This document shows, in pieces, positions 40,788 through 49,609 of a stretch of DNA of 64,000 bases (position 1 is its first letter; every line of letters begins with the position of its first letter). The DNA lies in assembly GCA_003963115.1 (NCBI GenBank), contig RXJQ01000040.1, positions 83,752 through 147,751 of the forward strand, read 5' to 3'. The stretch comes from Burkholderiales bacterium. Lineage in GTDB: Bacteria > Pseudomonadota > Gammaproteobacteria > Burkholderiales > Burkholderiaceae_C. The position numbers and the translations under genes are program-made. The notes below the pieces were generated by a model. It searched no databases, had not been told where the DNA came from, and saw nothing but the letters and a program-made list of their open reading frames with translations.

Positions 40788-41537
40788 TCAGGCTGCGCGG
40801 CGGCGCTTGGCCAGGGCGACACTCACCAGACCCAGGCCCATCAGGCCATAGGTCGAGGGCTCAGGAACGGCCGTGGCCACGATGGTCGAGCTGATGGTGC
40901 CGTAGTCCGAAATGCCTTGCATGGCCGACTTGCCCAGGCTCAGCAGGCCCAGTGCCTGCGAGAACTTGGTGAAGCCGTCAGTAGTCAGGGTCAGCCCACC
41001 GATGGTGTTGTTGTAGGTGCCAGGGCCCGCGATGGTGGTGCCGCCGGTGATGGTGGCGAAGTTCCACAGTGCGAAGTTGGTGAGCGTGCCCACCCCATTG
41101 CCGCCGATGATGGTGGCATAGATGGTCTTGGCGCTCAGGTCGGCGCTCAGGTCGGTCACGGTCAGCGAACCACCGCTGGAGACGCTCTTGACCACGGGCG
41201 CGGTCAGGCTCATGCCGCCGGTGGTGGCCACCTTGAGCACTTGCAGGGTGCTGTCGTCGAAGGTGATGGCTGTGCCAGGGGCGGCGGCGCTGGCGCCGGT
41301 GTAGAAGCCATCAGTGTCCTTGGTGATGACCGAGGTGGCGGCGCCGTAGTTGGCCAGTGCGATTTTGCCGGTGTCCAGCGCGCCAAGCAGGTCGGCGCTG
41401 AAGCTCAGCGTGGCCGAGCCGGTGGCGGTCAGGCCGTTCCAGCTGCCGCCCACGTTGATGGTGACCGGTGTGGCGTGGGCCATGCCTGCTGCAACGAACA
41501 TGCTGGCTGCGGCGATTTGTTTGAACGACAGTTTCAT
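40788..41537 (-). CDS. PEP-CTERM protein, paralogue B of a tandem pair
   Basis: This 249-residue protein starts MKLSFKQIAAASMFVAAGMAHA (signal peptide). It has a body about 45 percent alike by eye to its neighbour (VSSGGSLTVTDLSADLSAKTIYATIIG) and ends with VPEPSTYGLMGLG, a hydrophobic helix and RRRAA. The PEP-CTERM tail marks it for exosortase. It has its own terminator, so it is expressed separately from paralogue A. GAGGAAG precedes the ATG. Confidence 0.88.
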   Translation of the reverse strand: MKLSFKQIAAASMFVAAGMAHATPVTINVGGSWNGLTATGSATLSFSADLLGALDTGKIALANYGAATSVITKDTDGFYTGASAAAPGTAITFDDSTLQVLKVATTGGMSLTAPVVKSVSSGGSLTVTDLSADLSAKTIYATIIGGNGVGTLTNFALWNFATITGGTTIAGPGTYNNTIGGLTLTTDGFTKFSQALGLLSLGKSAMQGISDYGTISSTIVATAVPEPSTYGLMGLGLVSVALAKRRRAA

Positions 41538-41823
41538 ATGGCTTCCTCTTGCTCTTCCAAATGGGTTGATGCGCGCTGTCGGTGTGACTGAAAAAGGGGC
41601 GTCACGCTAGGGTGCGACCTCTTTTGTGAAGCGCGGTCCGGTCAGATTAGCAATGGCGGAGCTTGGCCTTATCAGGGATGACGCGGACTCCCAGGCAAAT
41701 ACGGGGTTCTTTTGGTGACGTTGACGTGACTTGTTACGCATATTGGCCTCTGATTTCGCGATTTGCACCCTAATGTGCGTTTCGGCCCCTTGTGCATTTC
41801 GGTTGTCTATGAACAGCGGCAAC
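41538..41823. other. Gene-free stretch upstream of PEP-CTERM paralogue B
   Basis: No gene is seen. It must hold the promoter for the PEP-CTERM gene. I found no convincing sigma-70 or sigma-54 boxes. A short direct repeat (GTGACGT/GACGTGAC) near 41714-41730 is the only local feature noted. Confidence 0.4.
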
Positions 41824-41847
41824 AAAAAAGCCTCCCGAAGGAGGCTT
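41824..41847 (-). terminator. Rho-independent terminator after the 70-residue protein gene
   Basis: The minus-strand sequence forms a perfect 8-bp stem, AAGCCTCC/GGAGGCTT, with a TTCG tetraloop, running into six T. TTCG loops are especially stable. It lies 23 bases beyond the stop at 41870. Confidence 0.92.
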
Positions 41848-41869
41848 CCTGGAAGGGCATCGAAACCGA

Positions 41870-42082
41870 TCAGCCCAGCGCAGTCAGTTCGGCATTGACC
41901 TTTTGCAGGATGTCTTCGGTGATCAGGCCGCCGGAGAACTTGGCGACCATCGACAGGGCAAAGCCCTTGCCCATGCCGATTTGCGGATGGGTGGAAATGC
42001 CAGGCATGTGCTTTTCCAGGATGGCCTTGGTGGTTTCGTTGTCCAGCAGGTCGCCGAGTTTGGATTCGATCGAGAAGCTCAT
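41870..42082 (-). CDS. Conserved 70-residue soluble protein, function unknown
   Basis: The small acidic protein starts MSFSIESKLGDLLDNETTKAILEKHMPGIS and ends with a LITEDILQKVNAELTALG helix. The 'LLDNETTKAILEKHMPG' block resembles a small domain found alone or at the ends of secreted hydrolases; I cannot name it. GAGAGA precedes the ATG. A strong terminator follows closely, so it is a monocistronic, probably well-expressed gene. It borders the AT-rich DnaA-box region. Confidence 0.7.
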   Translation of the reverse strand: MSFSIESKLGDLLDNETTKAILEKHMPGISTHPQIGMGKGFALSMVAKFSGGLITEDILQKVNAELTALG

Positions 42083-42508
42083 GGATGTCTCTCTATGGTG
42101 ATGGGTTTACAGATAAACGCACCCCGCACGTCTACAGGCGACCTGCCCTGGGCGCGGTCTCAAGCATAACCCGCTTCAAACGACTGTTCATCTGAGGCTG
42201 CGGGATTTTCCTGTCCCTGGAACACGTGTGTGGCAGCGCGCATGCCGTGGCTGACGCTTGCGTTAACACAAATCCCGTGCGATTGCGTCGCTGGACACGG
42301 CCAATTTTTATGCTAACGCCACTCACTTATCCCCAAAAAAGGGCGAACGAGGCAGGGGGCTGTCCGCGATGACGGAGGATGCCCCGCAAAGCAAGGATAT
42401 GTGTTGCAAGTGTCTGATTCATATGCATTTTTTGCCGCTGCGCCCACATGGTGCAATTGAGTGGAAACCCCCACATGGGCCCAAAGACTGTGAGGCGCAT
42501 TCGGTTTG

Positions 42509-42564
42509 CCCACAAAGTTATCCACAGTTTTGCGAACAAGCATTCAAACACAGTAAATCAAAGA
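42509..42564 (+). repeat. DnaA-box module, copy 1
   Basis: It consists of a 19-base block (CCCACAAAG plus TTATCCACAG) and, 35 bases from the box start, a 12-base block GTAAATCAAAGA. The same two blocks, in the same order and nearly the same spacing, recur at 42964-43020. Confidence 0.7.
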
Positions 42565-42963
42565 GTTAGCGCGAATGCCTGAGGCCTGACTTTGATTGTT
42601 TTTCACAAGTTGGCATGGAGCGAGTGCGTTTCCTTGAGTGTCTGGCGTACTTGGACAAAAGCCATGGAAAAATCACGCGCAGCCGGGATGACAAAGCGTG
42701 AACAATGTCACAACTTCTGACGAAGCATGTAAGGGATTGAGCAACTGGGGAATACCCTTATATTTGCCCGTCGATACCACAGTTATCCCCATTTCCCAAG
42801 TCCCATGCGCACTTAGATGGGGCAAGTGATGCATACCGGTAATAAGGGAGTCATTGAAGGCTAAGTTATTGATTTATATAGGATGACGGTCAGTGCCTCA
42901 TCTTGAGGCAATCTGATCCAAACGACCGTCTGACAAGCATTTAGCGCGCGTTTACAAAGCTTT

Positions 42964-43020
42964 CCCACAAAGTTATCCACAGGCCCCGTGGATAAGGGGA
43001 GGTCTTCGGTAAATCAAAGA
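42964..43020 (+). repeat. DnaA-box module, copy 2
   Basis: It holds blocks identical to copy 1 (19 bases then 12 bases, 36 bases between box start and second block). Here the gap between them also carries an opposite-strand near-DnaA box (42987-42995). It ends about 50 bases before the priA start codon. Confidence 0.7.
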
Positions 43021-43070
43021 CTTGCAATTCCCTGTTCATACTCTTGTCAGAATTTAAGAGACAAAGACCC

Positions 43071-45218
43071 ATGCCCGCTTCCTCTTCCCTGCCATGCCGC
43101 GTCGGTGTCGTGGTCGAGGCGCCTCAACACAGCGGGCTGCTGGGGGCGCTGGACTACCTCAGCGCGATGCCTTTGCCGCCTGGCACCCTGGTCAGGGTGC
43201 CGCTGGGCCGCCGGGTGGTCTCCGGCATCGTCTGGCGAGGTGATGGTGGCGTGTCGGCTGCGGGCGAAGCCGTGGCCGAGCAAGATCTCAAGGCCGTCAT
43301 CGAGGTACTGGAGGGTTTGCCGCCTTTGCCGGACGCCTGGCGTCAGCTGACACAGTTTGCGAGTGCTTACTATCAACGTAGCATCGGCGAAATGGCGCTG
43401 ATGGTACTGCCGCCCGAATTGCGTCAGCTCGATGCCATCCAGTGGGGACGCCGTTTGAAGCGCTTGAACAAGGGGCTGGAGAAGGCGTCGGGGCCTGCTG
43501 AGGCTGCGTCCGCAACTTTCGCAACTGAGAGTGAGAGGGGGGATCGGGCGCTGCCGGTTCTGACCCAGCAGCAGGCGGCCGCCCTGGACCAACTGGCTCA
43601 ACCGCAGGACAAGCCTTTCCTGCTTTGGGGCAGCACCGGCAGTGGCAAGACCGAGGTCTATTTGCGGCAGGCGCGGCGCGCCCTGGACGAGGGCCGCCAG
43701 GTGCTGATGATGGTGCCCGAGATCAACCTGACGCCGCAACTGGAGGCTCGTGTGGCCGAGCGCTTTGCCGGGCGCACCATCGTGTCGCTGCACAGTGGCT
43801 TGACACCGGCGCAACGTTTGCGCAACTGGTTGATGGCGCACTATGGGCATGCCGATCTGATCCTGGGGACGCGGTTGTCGGTGTTCACGCCCTTGCCCCG
43901 CCTGGGCCTGATCGTGGTCGACGAGGAGCACGACCCCAGCTACAAGCAGCAGGACGGTGCGCGCTACTCGGCCCGTGATCTGGCCGTTTACCGCGCCCGG
44001 CTGGAAAAGGTGCCCGTGATCCTGGGTTCGGCCACGCCCAGCCTGGAGAGCTGGTACAACGCCCTGCCGGAGGCCGAAGGCGGCGCCGGCCGCTATGTGC
44101 GCCTGGCCATGCCGGCCCGTGTGGGCGATGGCGACATGCCACGTGTGCAGGTGCTGGACCTGTCGCGCACGCCCAAGTCACCGCGCGGCGAGGCCCCACC
44201 GCCTTTGGCGCGGGAGCTGCTGGACGCGATCGCGCAGCGCATCGAGCAGGGGGAACAAAGCCTGGTGCTGCTCAACCGGCGTGGCTATGCGCCGGTTCTG
44301 CATTGCAGCGATTGTGGCTGGAAAAGCGGCTGCCCGCATTGCAGCGCCTGGCGTGTCTTCCACAAGGTGGACCGCACCTTGCGCTGCCACCACTGCGGCT
44401 TCACCGAGCGGGTGCCGCGCGCCTGCCCCGACTGCGGCAACACCGACATCCAGCCCGTGGGCCGGGGCACCGAGCGCCTGGAAGAGCAGCTTGCGGAGGT
44501 TCTGCCGCAAGCCCGCCTGGGCCGCATCGATGCCGATGTGACCCGCCACAAGGGCGCGCTGGAGGAACGCCTGGCCGATGTGCATGCCGGCGAGGTAGAT
44601 GTGCTGGTGGGCACGCAGATGGTGGCCAAGGGGCACGACTTCCGGCGCATCACCCTGGTGGCGGCGGTGAACCCCGATGCGGCCTTGTTCGCCAGCGACT
44701 TCCGCGCCGCCGAGCGCCAGTTCGCGCTCCTGCTGCAAGCTGCGGGGCGGGCAGGCCGTGATGCCGATGTGGCCGGGCACAGCGAGATGTGGGTGCAGAC
44801 CTGGCACCCCATGCACCCGCTCTACCAGGCCTTGCGCCGTTACGACTACGCCGACTTTGCCGCGCAGCAGTTGAAGGAGCGCGAGATGGCCGGCCTGCCG
44901 CCTTACGCGAGCCTGGCCATGTTGCGTGCCGAAGGCAAGACCCAGCAGGCGGCGCAGGACTTCCTCAGCCTGGCCGTGGCTGGCGTACAAGACCTGGCCG
45001 GCGAGCTCGGCGGCATCACCTTGTACCCGCCCGTGCCGACGCCGGTGCAGCGCGTGGCCAACGTCGAGCGGGCGCAGCTGATGATCGAGTCGCCTTCACG
45101 GCCTGCCTTGCAGCGCTTCCTGGGCCAATGCCAGCAGGTCTGGCTGGACCTGGCACAAAAAAACCGCCGCAGCGGTTTGATCCGCTGGGCGGTGGATGTG
45201 GATCCGCTGTCGATCTGA
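43071..45218 (+). CDS. priA: Primosomal replication-restart helicase PriA
   Basis: The ATG at 43071 gives 715 residues, usual for PriA. The N-terminal 3'-end-binding domain (about 1-100) is followed by the Walker A GSTGSGKT at 187-194, the DEEH box, and the two-zinc Cys cluster (CSDCGWKSGCPHC then CHHCGFTERVPRACPDCG, eight Cys). Helicase motifs GTQMVAKGHDF and QAAGRAGR come next. PriA reloads DnaB at stalled forks. A TTG nine codons upstream is an alternative start. The gene lies directly after the DnaA-box region. Its 3' end contains a minus-strand terminator for the convergent gene. Confidence 0.96.
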   Translation: MPASSSLPCRVGVVVEAPQHSGLLGALDYLSAMPLPPGTLVRVPLGRRVVSGIVWRGDGGVSAAGEAVAEQDLKAVIEVLEGLPPLPDAWRQLTQFASAYYQRSIGEMALMVLPPELRQLDAIQWGRRLKRLNKGLEKASGPAEAASATFATESERGDRALPVLTQQQAAALDQLAQPQDKPFLLWGSTGSGKTEVYLRQARRALDEGRQVLMMVPEINLTPQLEARVAERFAGRTIVSLHSGLTPAQRLRNWLMAHYGHADLILGTRLSVFTPLPRLGLIVVDEEHDPSYKQQDGARYSARDLAVYRARLEKVPVILGSATPSLESWYNALPEAEGGAGRYVRLAMPARVGDGDMPRVQVLDLSRTPKSPRGEAPPPLARELLDAIAQRIEQGEQSLVLLNRRGYAPVLHCSDCGWKSGCPHCSAWRVFHKVDRTLRCHHCGFTERVPRACPDCGNTDIQPVGRGTERLEEQLAEVLPQARLGRIDADVTRHKGALEERLADVHAGEVDVLVGTQMVAKGHDFRRITLVAAVNPDAALFASDFRAAERQFALLLQAAGRAGRDADVAGHSEMWVQTWHPMHPLYQALRRYDYADFAAQQLKEREMAGLPPYASLAMLRAEGKTQQAAQDFLSLAVAGVQDLAGELGGITLYPPVPTPVQRVANVERAQLMIESPSRPALQRFLGQCQQVWLDLAQKNRRSGLIRWAVDVDPLSI
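45156..45178 (-). terminator. Rho-independent terminator embedded in the 3' end of priA
   Basis: Read on the minus strand, a 7-bp stem AAACCGC/GCGGTTT with a TGCG loop runs into eight T. It lies about 60 bases beyond the stop of the convergent HDOD gene. It is written in priA codons for Gln-Lys-Asn-Arg-Arg-Ser-Gly. Confidence 0.8.
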
Positions 45219-45237
45219 GTCGACGCTTGGATGGGCG

Positions 45238-46062
45238 TTAGCCGAGCATGGCTTCCAGACCCTCGGCCAGCTCGCTCATGGGCGGCATGTCCTTGAGCAG
45301 CAGGTCGGGCGAGATGCCCAGCTTCTTGCAGACGTCGGCCGGCACGGTGCCGGCCAGCTCTTGCGGGCTCAGCTGGTTGTGCTCGGCGCGGGCACGCCAG
45401 ACGGCCAGGTGGAGCACGCCGGCCGCGGGATCGAAGTTGCCGACCAGGGGCTCGGGGAACTTGCTGATGGCATCGCCGAAGGTGAGGGGGAAGCGCCATT
45501 GACGCGCCAGCTCTGCACCGACATTGGCGAAGCTGTAGCCAAACGAAGAGATCTCCATGTCGATGCGGCGGGGGTCCATGGGCGAGGCCAGCTTGTCCAG
45601 GTGCAGCATCTGGTCGGGCATGCCGGCGTGCATCACCAGCTGGCCGATGCCGTGCATCAGGCCCACGGTGAAAGCCTGGTCGCTGTTGACCGAGACCTTC
45701 TTGGCCAGCCAGCCGGCCACCGCAGCGGTGTGCAGGCTGTAGCGCCAGAACTGCGAGAGGTCCAGCCCGGGCATGGACTTGTAGCCGCCGGTCAGGCCGG
45801 AGCTGATCACCAGGGTGCGCACGGTCACGAAGCCCAGCATGGACAGGGCGTCGTTGACGGTGCCCACGCTGCGTGAGACATGGTAGTAGGCGGAGTTGGC
45901 CAGGCGCAGCAGGCGCGCGGACAGGACCGGGTCGGCGGCCAGCTTCTTGGCGATCTCGTCGATCGACACGTCGTCGCTGTTGAAGCTGTCGATCAGCTCA
46001 TGGACGATCTTGGGTACGGCCGGCAGGGCCTGGGGTTGTTTGAATAGCGCTTCGAGCTGCAT
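45238..46062 (-). CDS. HDOD-domain signalling protein
   Basis: This 274-residue protein is one HDOD domain. It opens with LPAVPKIVHELIDSF and 'IAKKLAADPVLSARLLRLANSAYY', then 'VGTVNDALSMLGFVTVRTLVI' and an HD-like 'FTVGLMHGIGQLVMH' in which the usual metal-binding Asp is absent, as is normal for HDOD. Such proteins are non-enzymatic relatives of HD-GYP and act in signalling, often in cyclic di-GMP networks or chemotaxis. GGAGG precedes the ATG by eight bases. It converges on priA and uses a terminator inside that gene. Confidence 0.92.
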   Translation of the reverse strand: MQLEALFKQPQALPAVPKIVHELIDSFNSDDVSIDEIAKKLAADPVLSARLLRLANSAYYHVSRSVGTVNDALSMLGFVTVRTLVISSGLTGGYKSMPGLDLSQFWRYSLHTAAVAGWLAKKVSVNSDQAFTVGLMHGIGQLVMHAGMPDQMLHLDKLASPMDPRRIDMEISSFGYSFANVGAELARQWRFPLTFGDAISKFPEPLVGNFDPAAGVLHLAVWRARAEHNQLSPQELAGTVPADVCKKLGISPDLLLKDMPPMSELAEGLEAMLG

Positions 46063-46274
46063 AGACCAGCCTCCATCTCGATTGAAACCGGAACGTTCTG
46101 CGCCACATTCACCGTGAGGTCGTCGCGGGTCTGTGGCAGATTGTCATTCATCGGCCTTTTAAGGTACGACTTGAGCTTCGCCGATCGAGACATTTTTCGA
46201 GCGACGGAAATAAAGCACGGCTTGCCCTCAGTTGTGTGTTTCAAGAAAGTGGTTTTGGTGTGAAGGATGTCACG

Positions 46275-47042
46275 ATGCGGTGTTCACCATTCAAAAAGGC
46301 CCTGCTGATGTCGGGCTTGATGCTGGGCCTGCCCATGGCCTGGGCGGCCGATCACGGCTTGCCACAGCGCAACCTGCTCATCGAGTGGCGCATGAGCGGG
46401 CAAGGCCAGAGCCAGATGCGCAACCAGGGTGTGCGCACCGGCCAGATCATCGTGGACAGCCGTGGTGGCGTGATCGGGCGCACCAGCATCGGCACGGAAA
46501 CCGTGCAGACCGAGAGCCAGACCGACACCGTGCAGCAGGTGCAGGTGCTCAATGGCGGTCGGGCGCATCTTTATGTGGGCCGCAGCCAGCCCTATACCGT
46601 GTGGCAGTGGGCCTGGACGGGGCAGGCCAGCGGCAGCGGGACTTTGGGGGCGATCGGGGCACAGACAGGTGGCGCTGGGGGCAGCAGCGCCTCGGCCAAC
46701 AGCTACCCAGGCAGTGTGGTGCCCCAGACCGTGTGGATCGACATCGGGCAAGGTCTGAGCGTGCGGCCGCGCTGGGCGGGTGGGCCATCCGTGATCGTGG
46801 AGCTAGAGGCCCAAGCCCGTCAGCCTGCGCAACTGGGTGGCGTCTACACAGGTCAGATCGAGCCCGACGGGCAGACGCGCCACATCGAGGTGGGCTCGAC
46901 CTTGTCGGTGCCCATGGGCCAGTGGGCGGTGGTGGCACGCAGCGGCGGCCAGGTGCGCAAGCAGCAATCGGGTAGTCTCTCGACCCGTGACCTGGATGAC
47001 AACCAGTCGGAGCAACTGGAGATCCGCATCAGCGTACCGTGA
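46275..47042 (+). CDS. Exported protein of unknown function
   Basis: The ATG at 46275 has AAGGA seven bases upstream and gives 255 residues with a signal peptide ending in AWAA. The mature protein is beta-rich. Blocks are NLLIEWRMSGQGQ, 'VQVLNGGRAHLYVGRSQPY', a Gly/Ser-rich loop of about 25 residues, and 'VWIDIGQGLSVRPRW'. These are faintly like the short beta modules of secretin-associated proteins, but I cannot name a family. The esterase gene follows with little or no gap, so they may be co-transcribed. Confidence 0.6.
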   Translation: MRCSPFKKALLMSGLMLGLPMAWAADHGLPQRNLLIEWRMSGQGQSQMRNQGVRTGQIIVDSRGGVIGRTSIGTETVQTESQTDTVQQVQVLNGGRAHLYVGRSQPYTVWQWAWTGQASGSGTLGAIGAQTGGAGGSSASANSYPGSVVPQTVWIDIGQGLSVRPRWAGGPSVIVELEAQARQPAQLGGVYTGQIEPDGQTRHIEVGSTLSVPMGQWAVVARSGGQVRKQQSGSLSTRDLDDNQSEQLEIRISVP

Positions 47043-47074
47043 ACGACACCGACATCAGCCGCAGACAAAGGACG

Positions 47075-48037
47075 ATGACCTTGGAACAAGACAACAACCC
47101 CCATGCCGCACGTTTTTCGAGGCTGACCAAGCTGCTGCTGGACAACGTCAAGCGTGCGGGCTTCACGCCCATTCACCAGCTGCCGGTGGCGCAGGCGCGC
47201 GTGGCCTACATGGCGGGCGTGGGGGCATCGGAATTGCCGCATGTGCCGCTGGTGCGCGTCGAGAACTTCCACATCCCAGGCCCGGCCGGCGCCGTGCGTG
47301 CCCGCTTGTGGGCCGACAGCCATGACCCCGAACAACCGGTGTTGCTCTACCTGCACGGCGGCGGTTTCGTGATCGGCAGCATCGAGACCTGTGAGTCCAT
47401 GTGCCGCCAGTTGGCCAAGCAAAGCGGTGTGGCCGTGGTGGCCATCGACTATCGCCTGGCGCCCGAGCACAAATACCCCGCCGGCCTGGAAGACTGCTGG
47501 GCCGCGTTCCAGTGGCTGGTCGAGCATGGTCACAGCAAGGGCCTGGATGGCGGGCGCATCGCCGTGGGCGGTGACAGCGCGGGCGGCACCTTGTCAGCCA
47601 GCGTGGCGCTGATGGCGCGCGATGCAGGCGTCCCACTGGCCTTGCAGGCGCTCGTCTACCCGTCTGTGCAGACGCGTCTGACCACCGAGTCGTTCAAGGC
47701 CTACTCGCGTGACACGCTCCTGAGTGCCGAGCTGATGGCCTGGTTCGATCAACAGACCATCGGGCCGGCGCTGAAGGAGGCCTGGCACCGCGAGCCCTTG
47801 TATGCACCGGATCACCGTGGCGTGGCGCCGGCCTGGATCGGCCTGGCCGAGTGCGATGCGCTGGCCGATGACGGCCACCTGTATGCCGCCAAGTTGCGCG
47901 AGGCGGGCGTCAACGTGGCGCTGCGCGAATGGCCGGGCGTCATCCACGACTTCATCAACATGGGCCGCTTTCTGCCTGAGGCGCTGCAACTGCAAAGCGA
48001 GATGGCGGCGGTGGTCAGGCAGGCCCTGCGCGATTGA
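47075..48037 (+). CDS. Alpha/beta-hydrolase esterase, hormone-sensitive-lipase family
   Basis: The preferred ATG at 47075 has AAAGGA close upstream (320 residues). A GTG at 47039 that overlaps the previous stop is the alternative. The HSL family marks are clear: oxyanion motif LHGGGF, nucleophile Ser in GGDSAGG, acid Asp in LAECDALADDG and His in GVIHDFINMG. The family hydrolyses short-chain acyl esters, often in the cytoplasm. The natural substrate is not indicated by the neighbours. Confidence 0.9.
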   Translation: MTLEQDNNPHAARFSRLTKLLLDNVKRAGFTPIHQLPVAQARVAYMAGVGASELPHVPLVRVENFHIPGPAGAVRARLWADSHDPEQPVLLYLHGGGFVIGSIETCESMCRQLAKQSGVAVVAIDYRLAPEHKYPAGLEDCWAAFQWLVEHGHSKGLDGGRIAVGGDSAGGTLSASVALMARDAGVPLALQALVYPSVQTRLTTESFKAYSRDTLLSAELMAWFDQQTIGPALKEAWHREPLYAPDHRGVAPAWIGLAECDALADDGHLYAAKLREAGVNVALREWPGVIHDFINMGRFLPEALQLQSEMAAVVRQALRD

Positions 48038-48095
48038 GCCGGTACGATCCTTGCTGCTTGCCTGGCTCCTATGGATGGACAACATGGAGCTGAGC

Positions 48096-48539
48096 ATGAA
48101 CCGTGAAGACGTGACCGACCTGATCGTGCAGGCCAAGGTCAAGAAGGGCCTGAAGTGGGCCGACGTGGCCACAAAGGTGGGCCTGAGCAAGGAGTGGGTG
48201 ACGGCGGCCTGCCTGGGCCAGATGACGCTGACGGCCGAGCAGGCGGCCATCATCGGCGACGCTTTCGATCTGCCCGATGAGGCCAGGCTGTGGCTGCAGG
48301 AGGTGCCCTACAAGGGCTCGCTGCCCACCTCGGTGCCGACCGACCCGCTGATCTACCGCTTCCACGAACTGGTCAGCGTCTATGGCACGACCTTCAAGGC
48401 CTTGATCCACGAAGAGTTCGGCGACGGCATCATGAGTGCCATCGACTTCAAGATGGACTTGCAGCGCGAGCCCGATCCCAAGGGGGACCGGGTCAGCATC
48501 ACGATGTCAGGCAAGTTCCTGCCCTACAAGACTTACTGA
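48096..48539 (+). CDS. cynS: Cyanate hydratase (cyanase)
   Basis: The ATG at 48096 has GGAG six bases upstream and gives 147 residues; ATGs at 48084 and 48075 are alternatives. It matches E. coli CynS along its length. The active-site Arg88, Glu91 and Ser114 occupy the places of Arg96, Glu99 and Ser122. The N-terminal helical domain (LIVQAKVKKGLKWADVA) and the end KFLPYKTY also fit. Cyanase converts cyanate and bicarbonate to ammonia and carbon dioxide as a decamer. No cynR, cynT or cyanate transporter gene is adjacent. Confidence 0.95.
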   Translation: MNREDVTDLIVQAKVKKGLKWADVATKVGLSKEWVTAACLGQMTLTAEQAAIIGDAFDLPDEARLWLQEVPYKGSLPTSVPTDPLIYRFHELVSVYGTTFKALIHEEFGDGIMSAIDFKMDLQREPDPKGDRVSITMSGKFLPYKTY

Positions 48540-48574
48540 TCTTGATTCGTGTAACGGTAGGGGGTGAGTGTCTG

Positions 48575-49595
<1,021 letters not shown>

Positions 49596-49609
<14 letters not shown>

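Larger units (their letters stand above)
42083..43070. other. Gene-free AT-rich region with DnaA boxes (candidate origin or DnaA-binding locus)
   Basis: This 988-base gap is clearly more AT-rich than the rest. Exact DnaA boxes (TTATCCACA) lie at 42518-42526 and 42973-42981. One-mismatch boxes are at 42327-42335 and 42783-42791 (TTATCCCCA), and one on the opposite strand is at 42987-42995. A very AT-rich segment (about 42863-42882) could unwind. No dnaA or dnaN is present, and priA follows directly. It could be oriC, a DnaA-titrating site or a regulatory region of priA. Small open frames here look random. Confidence 0.5.

Noticed and set aside
42313..42569. Short open frames in the AT-rich DnaA-box region
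   Set aside because: They overlap each other on both strands, have no ribosome-binding site or domain, and look random in composition.
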